Source: Lytechinus variegatus (taxonomy: Eukaryota; Echinodermata; Echinoidea; Temnopleuroida; Toxopneustidae). Taken from it: 64,000 nucleotides of DNA. A model generated the notes under the pieces. It was not told the DNA's origin. It made no database searches and saw only the letters and a program-made list of their open reading frames with translations. Below are positions 57,401-64,000 of this stretch, one piece after another. The position numbers were made by a program, and so were the translations under genes. The stretch spans positions 19,149,532 through 19,213,531 of the forward strand of contig NC_054746.1 of assembly GCF_018143015.1 (NCBI RefSeq), written 5' to 3'. The first letter of the stretch is position 1. Each line of letters opens with the position of its first letter.

Positions 57401-59542
57401 AATATCAGCCTTGAAATGACAGAGCAGTAAGAGGAAGTTGTTAGAAGATTATCAAACTGTATAGGGCCAAATGAAACTGCACTGGATAAATGTCGACCAA
57501 TGATATTTTTTTATCTACAATGCGTCCCACAAAAAGGAAACCCGTTTTCAGAGATATATTTCACTATTATTGAATATGTTTTTACTACAAATTTGACACT
57601 TATGGTAATAGTGGACTCTCGTCTTTCATTTGAAACCAAAGGCTGTGCAATCCGATCACGCGTGGCAGATTTTTAAAAAAATGAATACTGAGGCATATCA
57701 GAAACGATTTGTGCAGGCACTCACAAAGGAATCTGAATCCACTCTCATTTCAGAGATCAGTGAGAGAAACTTAACAAAGAATAAAAAAGAAATGCAAATG
57801 AGACAATCAGCGAAAAAGCACGATCGTCGTATCATTATAACCAATCTCGTCCAATTTTTCTGCGTAACCTGATTTTGACATTCGAATTTCAAATTCGCCT
57901 TTCTTAATAATGTGTGCACTGCTTGCCTCATATTAGGTATCAAACTATAGAAGAATAACTGAATTTTATGAAGATGGAAGTCAAATATCTTAATTCGTTT
58001 GCATTTGAGGGAGAAAGATATGGGAATCCCGGTTTTCTTTTTTTTTCTAGGACGCATTATATAGTTTAAGGCAGTGATCATCGATATATAAGTGTCACTC
58101 CGATGTATCACCATGATGTATTTGTAAATCCACTTTCTTTATTTCTTTCTATTTCTTTCTCTTTTTTTTTCTTTCTTTCTTTCTTTCTTTCATTCTTTCT
58201 TTCTTCCTTCCTTCCTTTCTTCTTTCTTTCTTTCTTTGACAGAGGGTCCACTTTGTCAGTACATGAGCGATACGGACCCTGATTCGTATAACACGTTTGA
58301 CGAGTTTAAGGCAACCTTAGAAAAGAATTGTATGTTTGGTGAACCTGGTGTACTCCGGTGGACTGTGCCCATTGATGCTCCCGATCTTCTATACTATCAT
58401 GTAAGACAGGTTTCATTTGATTTTTTCTCCAAACGTCCAACTTCAATTTTACATTTTTGTATGCATTATGGTATATATGGCTTCTAGGAAATATTGAATA
58501 AGGACTTGATTGTTTTAAAATCCAGTTGGTCGATCGATCGATTTATCTCATAATTGGTCGGTCAATTAATCAATCAATATATCATTAACAGAGCACGATG
58601 AATACATAATTAAAAAAAATAGTTTGTCTTTGAATCAATTAATCAGTCAATGATTGAACCAATCAACGAATCTGCCAGTCAATCAACCGATCAATTAGTA
58701 AATGGATGGATCAATAAATCAGTAATTTGATCAGAAAATTAATCACGAATCAATCTGTGTATCTATATATCAATCAGTTAGGGAATCAATGTGTCAGTGA
58801 ATCACTGTTCAAATTAGTCAATTAATCAATCAGGAATTAATATATGCAATTAATCTATAATTCAATCCATTAATCAAAATCATTAATTAATAATCACTTT
58901 ATCGGTCAGTCATTTTCTCAACTCATTTTACCAATCAGACTGTCATGTCATTTAATCAATAATTCTATCAAACATTCAATATAATGATCGGACAATCACT
59001 TAATCAATCAAACTATCAGTCAATCATTACGTGAATCAATTTGTCAATCGACCAGTCAATGAAAAGAAAAATCAATTAAACAATTTACATAAGTCGGTCA
59101 ATTTATCAATCAATCACCAACCTTCAATTAAACGATCAGTCAGTGGAGCTTACATGTTTTTAATTTTATTCACTTTGATTTGTGAGTAAAATTTGATAGT
59201 CCAATTATTGTCTGTAACGCTTCCTCCAAATATTGGAGCTGGTATTTTTCCTGCTTTGCTACTGAACCGGATATATGTGATTTGTGAGCCCCTTCCGGCC
59301 TTTGATTTTTATGGAAAAGCCAAATGAACTCTTTAGCTTCAGATATAATTTTTACTAAAATGATATTTTCAATCAAAGATCCAGATTTAAATATTTTTAT
59401 CTTACAAAACTTCTTCCTATATTTGCAGTGCTACACTCATCGTTTCTTGGGTTGGAAAATTCACATCACAGACAGCGCCACCACCGTCTCCTTGTCTTTA
59501 TTCAACATTGCTGTTCTCTTCATCCTTTACCTAATCTTGTAA
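39440..59542 (+). CDS. Skeletor: Skeletor-type protein: signal peptide, DM13 x2, DOMON, cupredoxin-like, GPI-type tail
   Basis: Coding exons: 39440-39497, 43504-43650, 44986-45058, 46562-46670, 47739-47910, 48791-48869, 49600-49801, 50137-50373, 51363-51501, 51990-52103, 52949-53134, 54003-54196, 56980-57007, 58243-58400, 59429-59542. They total 2010 nt, or 669 residues; all junctions are GT/AG with agreeing phases. Signal peptide about 1-26. DM13-1 is about 27-130, with the conserved Cys125 in SVWCRRF. DM13-2 is about 147-264, with Cys245 in GLWC. DOMON is about 281-443; Met332 (QMIGGDVVV) and His437 (AFHN) are candidate haem ligands. The C-terminal domain, 445-645, is cupredoxin-like, with His549 (NYHPFYIT) and Cys633/His636 (CYTHRFLGWKI) as possible copper ligands. 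Hydrophobic 649-669 ends the protein, suggesting a GPI anchor. Sequons at Asn344, 380, 529 and 543. Family knowledge: Drosophila Skeletor was named for a spindle-matrix role, but DM13/DOMON proteins are mostly seen as extracellular redox proteins. Confidence 0.93.
40245..41300 (-). mobile_element. Degraded LINE 3' fragment
   Basis: Minus-strand frames 41352-41014, 40789-40592 and 40516-40247 read like successive pieces of a LINE C-terminal region: KPFYDYLVKMKREQ, VRKTMIDMSIDTKTREFQ, QTIIVGFLE, LLIAKRCIYTSVN. They are separated by stops and lie in intron 1 of the Skeletor-type gene. Assigned by resemblance only. Confidence 0.45.
41309..41547. mobile_element. TIR element with CACTGTAAAAA-type ends
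   Basis: The left end ACAGCAAAAACTGTGGTGTTA pairs with the right end TAACACCGAAGTTTTTACAGT with mismatches. The interior repeats GGTGTTA and its complement many times. A similar end type occurs at 63304-63554. Confidence 0.6.
42540..43080. other. CGAAT-rich stretch in intron 1 of the Skeletor-type gene
   Basis: The words CCGAAT and GCCGAAT recur many times on both strands within about 540 bp, a density not seen elsewhere here. Possibly an old repeat; no ends found. Confidence 0.4.
43089..43296. mobile_element. hAT-like G-tract element, 208 bp
   Basis: Starts CAGAGGCGGATTTTTGG and ends CCTATCCGTCAGTG. Flanks CTCGAAAA and CTCGAAAC agree at 7 of 8. G/C runs lie near the right end. Confidence 0.75.
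43458..43503 (+). CDS. Skeletor: Alternative Skeletor-type start within exon 2
   Basis: ATG at 43458 is in frame with exon 2 and encodes MYIIYLVLCFIFSILVVSLC, a textbook signal peptide ending before QYNG. It would give a 665-residue protein from a downstream promoter. The hydrophobic reading could also be a by-product of the pyrimidine tract before the 43503 acceptor. Confidence 0.45.
43504..43650 (+). CDS. Skeletor: Skeletor-type exon 2, DM13-1 start
   Basis: Acceptor CTCGATACTAG, donor CAG|GTACGA. Encodes VVSLCQAQYNGKLIGTLSDL and onward to NYDGSAPG. If 43458 is the start, the exon extends upstream and this acceptor is not used. Confidence 0.9.
43664..43841. mobile_element. MITE with GCGACAATTGCTCCG-type ends, next to a splice donor
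   Basis: Left TTTGCTCCGGCGACAATTG and right CAATTGTCGCAGGAGCAAA are inverted repeats of about 25 bp, one mismatch. The right end runs on to GTCGTGTCACCA. It begins about 13 bp past the exon 2 donor. Confidence 0.75.
44601..44633. other. 33-bp stretch matching primate Alu with one mismatch
   Basis: GGATTACAGGTGCACGCC followed by ACCACGCCCAG (44605-44633) equals a common primate Alu variant over 29 bp. Ten bases upstream, TTCACCATGT is another Alu word. Flanks are not Alu-like. Comparison is from memory of the Alu consensus. Confidence 0.5.
44986..45058 (+). CDS. Skeletor: Skeletor-type exon 3, DM13-1
   Basis: 73 nt, acceptor CTCTCCTGTTTCAG, donor AAG|GTAATC. Encodes the DM13 signature DAFLWAGVSGTPSSNG, then FIIPDETG. 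Confidence 0.95.
46562..46670 (+). CDS. Skeletor: Skeletor-type exon 4, DM13-1 end
   Basis: 109 nt, acceptor CATATACAG behind a very long pyrimidine tract (about 46493-46550), donor ACG|GTATCA. Encodes VTLPAGRTVSSLAWISVWCR, carrying the conserved DM13 cysteine. Confidence 0.95.
47739..47910 (+). CDS. Skeletor: Skeletor-type exon 5, DM13-2 start
   Basis: 172 nt, acceptor TCCCTACAG, donor CTC|GTAAGT. Contains a linker and then GTEASDVTILNTKQIRVTNL and FYDGLGP. Confidence 0.93.
48791..48869 (+). CDS. Skeletor: Skeletor-type exon 6, DM13-2
   Basis: 79 nt, acceptor CGCACTTAG, donor AGG|GTTAGT. Encodes AFFWVGPGGTPSNG and SIPDENG. Arg187 precedes it where most DM13 copies have Asp. Confidence 0.93.
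49124..49223. mobile_element. 100-bp MITE, GTTTTATG-type ends
   Basis: GGGAAGCGTTTTATG against CGTAAAACGTTTCCC. Inner AACTTGTC and TATCCGAC words recall the 19417 element. Confidence 0.6.
49600..49801 (+). CDS. Skeletor: Skeletor-type exon 7, DM13-2 end
   Basis: 202 nt, acceptor TATTCACAG, donor CTG|GTAACT. Encodes LTLPDGLTVSDIGHFGLWCI, then FSQDFGHV and a Pro/Ser-rich linker. A GAT microsatellite starts 36 bp past the donor. Confidence 0.94.
49836..49905. repeat. (GAT)n microsatellite
   Basis: GATGAT repeat with GGT interruptions in the intron after Skeletor-type exon 7. Met- and His-rich ORFs here are artefacts. Confidence 0.9.
50015..50075. repeat. CA-rich tract
   Basis: Imperfect CACA and CGCA repeat upstream of exon 8. 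Confidence 0.7.
50137..50373 (+). CDS. Skeletor: Skeletor-type exon 8, DOMON core
   Basis: 237 nt, phase 0 at both ends, acceptor GCCTCATCTCAG, donor CAG|GTACGA. Encodes FQVSWNIDGSDIMIRL, YAAFGLSGS and QMIGGDVVVTFM, typical DOMON strands. Confidence 0.95.
50944..51114. mobile_element. MITE, GTTTCATAAAAC ends, copy 1
   Basis: Left GGCCGTTTCATAAAACTGTT, right AAGTTTTATGAAACACCCAC. Inner arms AAGTTAAGAGCGAC and GTCGCTCTTAACTT also pair. Intron between exons 8 and 9. Confidence 0.8.
51149..51314. mobile_element. MITE, GTTTCATAAAG ends, copy 2
   Basis: Left GGTGGGTGTTTCATAAAG, right TTTTTGAAACACCCACC. Same family as the copy 35 bp upstream. It lies within 50 bp of the exon 9 acceptor. Confidence 0.8.
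51363..51501 (+). CDS. Skeletor: Skeletor-type exon 9, DOMON
   Basis: 139 nt, acceptor TTTTTTTTTACAG, donor CAG|GTGAGG. Encodes CTPQNSDGACPDTISSGQGS and then HITYSRPLAAT. Cys360 and Cys369 may pair. Confidence 0.93.
51990..52103 (+). CDS. Skeletor: Skeletor-type exon 10, DOMON end
   Basis: 114 nt, acceptor CTGCTTAAG, donor GGAA|GTAAGT. Encodes GPLYVIWARGPINADGRVAF and HNIG, matching the VIWAxGP...H motif of the family. Confidence 0.94.
52949..53134 (+). CDS. Skeletor: Skeletor-type exon 11, C-terminal domain start
   Basis: 186 nt. The acceptor TTTTCTGTGGAG is chosen over the closer TTTGCAG because only it keeps the frame. Donor CTG|GTAAGC. Encodes DSDLQIDFGRDSSTCSPLGQ and onward to GYQAIT. 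Confidence 0.88.
54003..54196 (+). CDS. Skeletor: Skeletor-type exon 12, cupredoxin-like core
   Basis: 194 nt, acceptor CTTTATGACAAG, donor CAG|GTGAGA. Encodes GIAWFINGILIPELTLKRN, YTFRVFGGD and NYHPFYITDD. Confidence 0.95.
54454..56123. mobile_element. hAT-like G-tract element, 1670 bp, perfect target duplication, hosting a second element
   Basis: Ends CATGGGTGTCGATC and GATCGACACCCATG, with CTCCTCAC duplicated exactly at 54446-54453 and 56124-56131. G and C runs lie inside both ends. The 783-bp element at 55042 is inserted within it. Intron between exons 12 and 13. Confidence 0.9.
55042..55824. mobile_element. hAT-like G-tract element nested in another, 783 bp, perfect target duplication
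   Basis: Ends CAGAGGCGTCGATCC and GGATCGACGCCCCTG. TGTATACA is duplicated exactly at 55034-55041 and 55825-55832. Inside, CAGCTCGCGCTTCGCGCTCG or shorter forms recur at about 55285, 55470, 55570 and 55678. Confidence 0.92.
56280..56485. repeat. TA/TG-rich tract and a short direct repeat
   Basis: TATATATATATG followed by (TG)n near 56290 and 56450. Between them, GAAAATTCGGAAGATTATGT (56363) repeats AAAAATTCGGAAGATTATGT from 54425. Confidence 0.7.
56980..57007 (+). CDS. Skeletor: Skeletor-type exon 13, 28-nt microexon
   Basis: Acceptor CATCCTTCCAG, donor GTTG|GTGAGT. Encodes GIKIYAGPV, and the phase agrees with both neighbours. Confidence 0.85.
57517..58060. mobile_element. TIR element, AATGCGTCC ends, about 540 bp
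   Basis: Left AATGCGTCCCACAAAAAGG, then AAACCCG; right CGGTTTTC, then TTTTCTAGGACGCATT. Intron between exons 13 and 14. The frames on both strands show no transposase motif. Confidence 0.65.
58138..58241. repeat. CTTT microsatellite forming a splice-acceptor pyrimidine tract
   Basis: About 100 bp of CTTT and CTTC repeats ending directly in GACAG, the acceptor of exon 14. Confidence 0.92.
58243..58400 (+). CDS. Skeletor: Skeletor-type exon 14
   Basis: 158 nt, acceptor CTTTGACAG at the end of a CTTT microsatellite, donor CAT|GTAAGA. Encodes EGPLCQYMSDTDPDSYNTFD, then GEPGVLRWTVP and DAPDLLYYH, conserved in the family. Confidence 0.94.
58505..59140. repeat. Degenerate TCAA/ATCAATCA satellite-like tract
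   Basis: About 630 bp dominated by TCAATCAA, TCAGTCAA and ATTAATCA words with period near four but much divergence. Fills most of the intron before exon 15. Confidence 0.75.
59429..59542 (+). CDS. Skeletor: Skeletor-type exon 15, last coding exon
   Basis: Acceptor CTATATTTGCAG, stop TAA at 59540-59542. Encodes CYTHRFLGWKIHITDSATTV and then a hydrophobic end with no charged residue, as in GPI-anchor signals. Confidence 0.95.
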   Translation, partial: CYTHRFLGWKIHITDSATTVSLSLFNIAVLFILYLIL

Positions 59543-59762
59543 AAAGTTTAACGAATACAATTACATGAATATTCCTTTTAAAGTGGTAAGTACACTAATT
59601 ACAGACTAGTCCACGTAATGGTCAGGACACTTTAGACACAGTTTCGAATGATCACAATTCATAAGTTATACAGTATTGAAAGAGTTCTTGTTCAGTGAAT
59701 CAGACAAAATGACATTATGTAAGTTGCATACACAATTAGTTTTATAAAATATATTCAGCGGT

Positions 59763-59768
59763 AATAAA
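59763..59768 (+). promoter_or_regulatory. Candidate proximal polyadenylation signal
   Basis: AATAAA 220 bases past the stop codon of the Skeletor-type gene. Confidence 0.35.
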
Positions 59769-61944
59769 ACTTGAAAAATTAAGAATTTTGGTTGTGACAA
59801 AATGTGTTTGATAAACTTAGTAAGATACGGTTGAATAGTGTAAGTTTTACAGTATTGAAACAATTCTAGCTGGGTTTATCAGACTTATTTTACATTCAGT
59901 TTTCACACACTCAGTGATTTTTTAAAAATTATTAGTGATAAATCTTTGTCAAATGCATTGTATATGTGTCTGAATGTTAAATGTGTTTTACTCGGCAAGA
60001 ACTGTGAATAGTGTAAATCTTAAAGTTTGATTACTTAAGAACTATCTGAATGCTATTTCCACATGCTGGAATGTGTTTCTGATGTGTGCAAAGCTCCTAA
60101 AAGATTCCACAAAGTGGATTCGAGCTCTTTATTAGTTGCAATATCGTTAATACATGTGTTACTTTAAAAGTAGACTCTGTATATACACTCGTCAAAATGA
60201 ACACATTGATAAACTAAACAGGTGTCTTACCTGTAATAGCGACAACTTATATATATATACATATTTACATATATATTTAAATTTCAAATTTTCCTTCTTG
60301 ACTTTGGTTACTCATTATTTGTTATATACCCTAGACTTGTAATGGAAATAGTGTAGGGCTACATATAAGCTACATCGTTTTATGCAGGATGCACAAAGAT
60401 TTACTACACCTTGTTTGATCTCCTTCGTTTTAACGAGACGAATATGACTATATATGTCCAGTTTATTATCCATAAATCACAAAAATGTATACAAATTATT
60501 CTGCTGAGAAATTTCATAGCGTAATATTTTTTTTAAACCTCATAAGCCACTGTTTGGTTTCAGTTTCAGCCCTAGCAGACCTTTCATTGTAATAACGAAA
60601 GTCGGTCCAACACCAGCCTGGAGTCTATATCTATTAGCACCCTAGAAGTATCAAAACAACACCATTTTGGTCTGGTGCTAACTCCATGTATGGCCTATTA
60701 CGTCTTTCTTGAAACAACACTAGCAAGATTTCATTCAAACGACACCGTATTGATATTAAACGGTTATTTTCCAACACTTATATGGCGTTCACTGATTCCA
60801 GGCTCATGTTGGACACATTGCTTTTCGCACGGTTGCCATTCCAACTCATTAATCATACCATGCGTTTTTAGAGTCAAATGAGGGTGATTTAATTTTGATT
60901 TTTCGAAGTCAATCCTTCATATTCGTCAAATATAAACGAAAATATTCTGATAGAATTTAAAATTTAGAACATGAGCTCACTCAGCACTGATTATGATATT
61001 GAATTGTTCTGCACATCTTGCCATCCTTATCGGTATAGGAGAGATTTCTATTGTGATAGCGGTTTTATTAATGCAACAATTTTTATTGATAACTTTGATA
61101 TCATGAATTATAGTCGGAAACATACACTATAATGAAATACAAGTCATGGTCACACGCAATCAGTATAATTCATTGCAGTTGTTTAATCACACTGAAGAAA
61201 CTTTGGTCTTTTGAGCAAAAACTCCTAAACCTTAAACGCAGTTTTAATTATTTTTTATTACTGTTTGGTATTCAAGAGTTGGATTGAAACGCAAAGTTAT
61301 TAAAACTCCTGCCAAATGTCACTGTGCACAAAGTGAATAACATGAATGAAGGTTTAAAACATGAATGCACAAAATATGTACATACTTAGGGCTTAAAATA
61401 ACATTTCGATAATAATCATCAAGCCTTAATTTGTACTTTATGTGTGTTGGGGTGTGTTTGAGGGTTTTAAGAGGGTGTGTGTGATACTGTGTGATATATT
61501 GCTCTATGTTCTTTACTACTTTTTATCAGTATGATTTCACTAAGTGATATGAAAAAAAACTGAATAAATGTACTTTGTAAATTTGAATGTGTGTATGTTG
61601 GTATACGTGTGTGTGTATTTGTGCAGACGTTATTTTTTTTGTATTTTTCATAGTCTTGCTCTTCTTGAATAGAGAAAAAATTATTTAGACTATTTTCTAT
61701 AAATTTGTCATGGAATAAATGCATAAGTAGTATATTTGATACTCTCTTTCTGCAAGAAGTTGCATTCTACTTTCTATAGCAGAATATTTTCTTTAATAAA
61801 GGTTAAATTTGAGTTGTTATACAAGCGTACTAAATATATTGCAAAGTGAATAACTATTTCAAGGTGAATTTGTATGATTATGTAGATTTTTCTATTTTCT
61901 ACTACTTTGTGCTATTTGCTATGTTCATTTTCGTATCTGAAGGC

Positions 61945-61950
61945 AATAAA
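61945..61950 (+). promoter_or_regulatory. Candidate distal polyadenylation signal
   Basis: GGCAATAAAATG; would give a 2.4-kb 3' UTR. Cannot be ranked against 59763 from sequence alone. Confidence 0.3.
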
Positions 61951-62311
61951 ATGTTCAATGTGAGTCTTTAATGTATTTTGTTTACTGTCATCGTACCAAT
62001 CATTCGTTGTATGAGTGGGATATCAGACTTTAACATCTTTCAAAACAGCTGTATTATGATGACTGCTCTCGATTAAATGGTATGGGAGATATTTTCATAA
62101 TCAAAATAAAGTTAAAACCTAGTCTAAACTAGAATTTTATAAACCACGTTTTATGGAAAGCTCGGTGTTATAATAATTCTACTATATTCATGGTTAATGT
62201 AATATACCAAGTATAAGTATATCTGAATTAATTAAATTTTCCTTTGCGTCTTGACGATGACTTGGCGAATGAGTTGACAACTGACACTCAATAATGTGTA
62301 GTCTAAGTTAT

Positions 62312-62880
62312 AGGAAAAGTCTACCCAGCAAAAAGTGGATATGAATAAATAGAAATATCCAACAAGTGTAACACTGAACATTTCATCGAAATTAGATGTA
62401 AAATGAGAAAGTAGTGACATTTCAAAGTTTCGCTTGATTTCACAAAACAGTTATACGCATATCCTGGTCGGTATGGAAATGAGGGGACTGATGACGTCAT
62501 CCACTCACTATTTTGTATTTTGATATATGAAATAAAAAGTATTTATTTTTCTCATCATCATGTGAAACAAAGATTTAATCCTCCCTGAACACTTGGAATT
62601 ACCTTTTTATGGTTTAGTAAAGTTGGTCCTTATTGTCAACTTTGTAAAAATTGAAATTTATGTTGAATTCAAACGATAAAAGACAAAATAAATTGTGAAT
62701 GAGGGGCATCATCGTCTGTCTCATTTGCATGTCACTGAGTAGTGCATATCCTTGTTTTGTGAAAGTTCTAAATGTCATAACTCTTATTTTACATCCGATT
62801 TTGATGAAATTTGCAGCGTTATGCTCGTTGGATTTTTCTCTATTCAAATCATCAATTTTCTGAAGTACATTTGACCCTTA
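62312..62880. mobile_element. Foldback element, family A copy 3
   Basis: Left arm AAAGTCTACCCAGCAAAAAG and ATGAGAAAGTAGTGACATTT; right arm ACATCCGATTTTGATGAAAT. Same layout as the 10313 and 37666 copies but more diverged at the tips. Confidence 0.75.
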
Positions 62881-63049
62881 GCTTTGGCTATCAGAATACC
62901 ACATTTTCCTTTACAATACAACTATCCCCATTTCCGCTGTGGAAAAGGAAAGGGGGAAAGAAAGATAAAGAAAAAAAAGGACTTGAGAAAATCTTGAAAG
63001 TAAGTGTCATGTGGGTGTCGTGTGGGATGTTTTGAGTGCGGTGGCAAGT

Positions 63050-63225
63050 GAAATGAGAGAGAGACAGCAGGATCTTGATAGGAAGAGAGGGGGTACAGAA
63101 AGTATGTGTGTGTTTGTGTGGAGAGAGTGAGAAGAAGAGAGAGAATGAGGAGAAAGAATGCGTGTGTGAGTGAGTGAGTGAGAGGAGGGGGAGAGTGTGA
63201 GTGACTGAGGGGAGGGAGAGAGACA
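63050..63225. repeat. Purine/GT-rich low-complexity tract
   Basis: GAGAGA, GTGTGT and GAGTGAGT runs. The Ser/Leu/His-rich minus-strand frames here are artefacts. Confidence 0.9.
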
Positions 63226-63246
63226 TTTAAAAGTACAGTCAGTAAT

Positions 63247-63291
63247 GTTTTAACCAACCTCTCATTGAACCTACCAATGGTTGGTTAAAAC
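63247..63291. repeat. 13-bp perfect hairpin
   Basis: GTTTTAACCAACC and GGTTGGTTAAAAC with a 19-nt loop. Confidence 0.7.
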
Positions 63292-63303
63292 AATATCGCA
63301 TGC

Positions 63304-63554
63304 TACATTAAAAAAATATTGGGTAAAAGTGCTCCATTAGAGTAATTATGTGTCCAACCAACATTGAATATTTATTTTGGGCATTTTTATTCACCAAGTG
63401 TGATAAATTTGCCCATTCTGAAATAATTGCTGCTTATTTTTTAACCTTACTGGAAAATATGCTTCCCGCATTGGGTAAAATACTGCACCAAAGTGGTTTG
63501 ACACATAATTACCCTCATGCTGGTTAAATTTTTATCCAATATTTTTTACAGTGC
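63304..63554. mobile_element. TIR element with TTTTTTACAGTGC end
   Basis: Left TACATTAAAAAAATATTGGG, right CCAATATTTTTTACAGTGC, about 20-bp inverted repeats. Ends resemble those of the 41309 element. Confidence 0.65.
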
Positions 63555-64000
63555 AAATAAATTGGAATGATTGAAAAAAACAGTATATCGTTTTATATCT
63601 TAACCAACTTTGGATTCATTAAAACAAATTCTGAGAGTATTACGAATAAATAGAGAGCATCACGTCATTAGTTTAATCAGAAATTATCTACCTTCATATA
63701 TCCCTGATTATTATCATTGAGTCTTAAAGCTACAATCATCATCAGATCATTCATCTAATAATATAGATTCAAAATTTTATAAAAACCGAGACTTGGCAAA
63801 GTTGTCAATTTCCAATGCTAATTTATTTGTGTAGTCTATAGATAATGAGGGGAAGAATAAACATCCATATTTCTAAGTACTTTTCACTTTCAGTTTACAG
63901 TAACGGTGAAGAAAATTATCACCATTATGATTTCCCATCTACATTTTATTTGATTTCTTTCCCTGACTTAAGAGCAGGAAAGTTTCAATGGGTTATAGCA
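63555..64000. other. Right edge of window, no gene seen
   Basis: AT-rich; a few words such as ATTACGAATAAATAGAGAGC suggest a degraded LINE but nothing is firm. Confidence 0.3.

Larger units (their letters stand above)
59543..62311. other. Skeletor-type 3' UTR and downstream sequence
   Basis: No gene seen. AATAAA hexamers on the plus strand at 59763-59768, 61795-61800 and 61945-61950 are the candidates for transcript end. TG-rich stretches near 61450-61620. Confidence 0.4.

Noticed and set aside
57698..58114. 138-codon minus-strand ORF
   Set aside because: Lies largely in the AATGCGTCC-ended element and shows no known motif.
62891..63257. Two Ser/Leu/His-rich minus-strand ORFs
   Set aside because: Translations of the GAGA/GTGT low-complexity tract.

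Overview
The window is animal nuclear DNA: AT-rich, with GT/AG-spliced genes, long introns, and a dense load of short inverted-repeat elements, foldback elements and degraded LINEs. The protein matches, the repeat style (G-tract elements with interior GCTCGCGC-type motifs, GTTTCATAAA-type terminal repeats, CR1/L2-like LINEs) and base composition suggest an echinoderm, most likely a sea urchin. The species is not determined.

Two protein-coding genes can be assembled exon by exon with consistent splice phases. On the minus strand, 1956-12551 holds a complete AIDA orthologue (axin interactor, dorsalization-associated protein): ten coding exons, 312 residues, and a probable noncoding 5' exon near 17462. 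On the plus strand, 39440-59542 holds a complete Skeletor-type gene: fifteen coding exons and 669 residues, arranged as signal peptide, DM13, DM13, DOMON, cupredoxin-like domain and C-terminal GPI-type tail. A second in-frame start at 43458 would give a different signal peptide.

The two genes diverge from a roughly 22-kb gap (17.6-39.4 kb). The gap holds a possible divergent promoter (20.66-21.41 kb, with CTCF-like and ETS-like motifs), a weakly supported small two-exon gene (26161-27118), and many mobile elements. The clearest mobile-element result is a group of hAT-like nonautonomous elements with CAGNGGCG- or CATNGGCGG-type ends followed by G runs. Five copies have perfect or near-perfect (7/8) 8-bp target duplications. 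One copy is inserted inside another, and two copies with different ends share an interior repeat.

Other repeats are three copies of one long-armed foldback family, another foldback split by a 4-kb LINE insertion, four LINE remnants, several terminal-repeat MITEs, and microsatellites, one of which forms the pyrimidine tract of a Skeletor splice acceptor. The sequence shows no functional link between AIDA and the Skeletor-like gene; they are only neighbours. No tRNA, rRNA or CRISPR array was seen.
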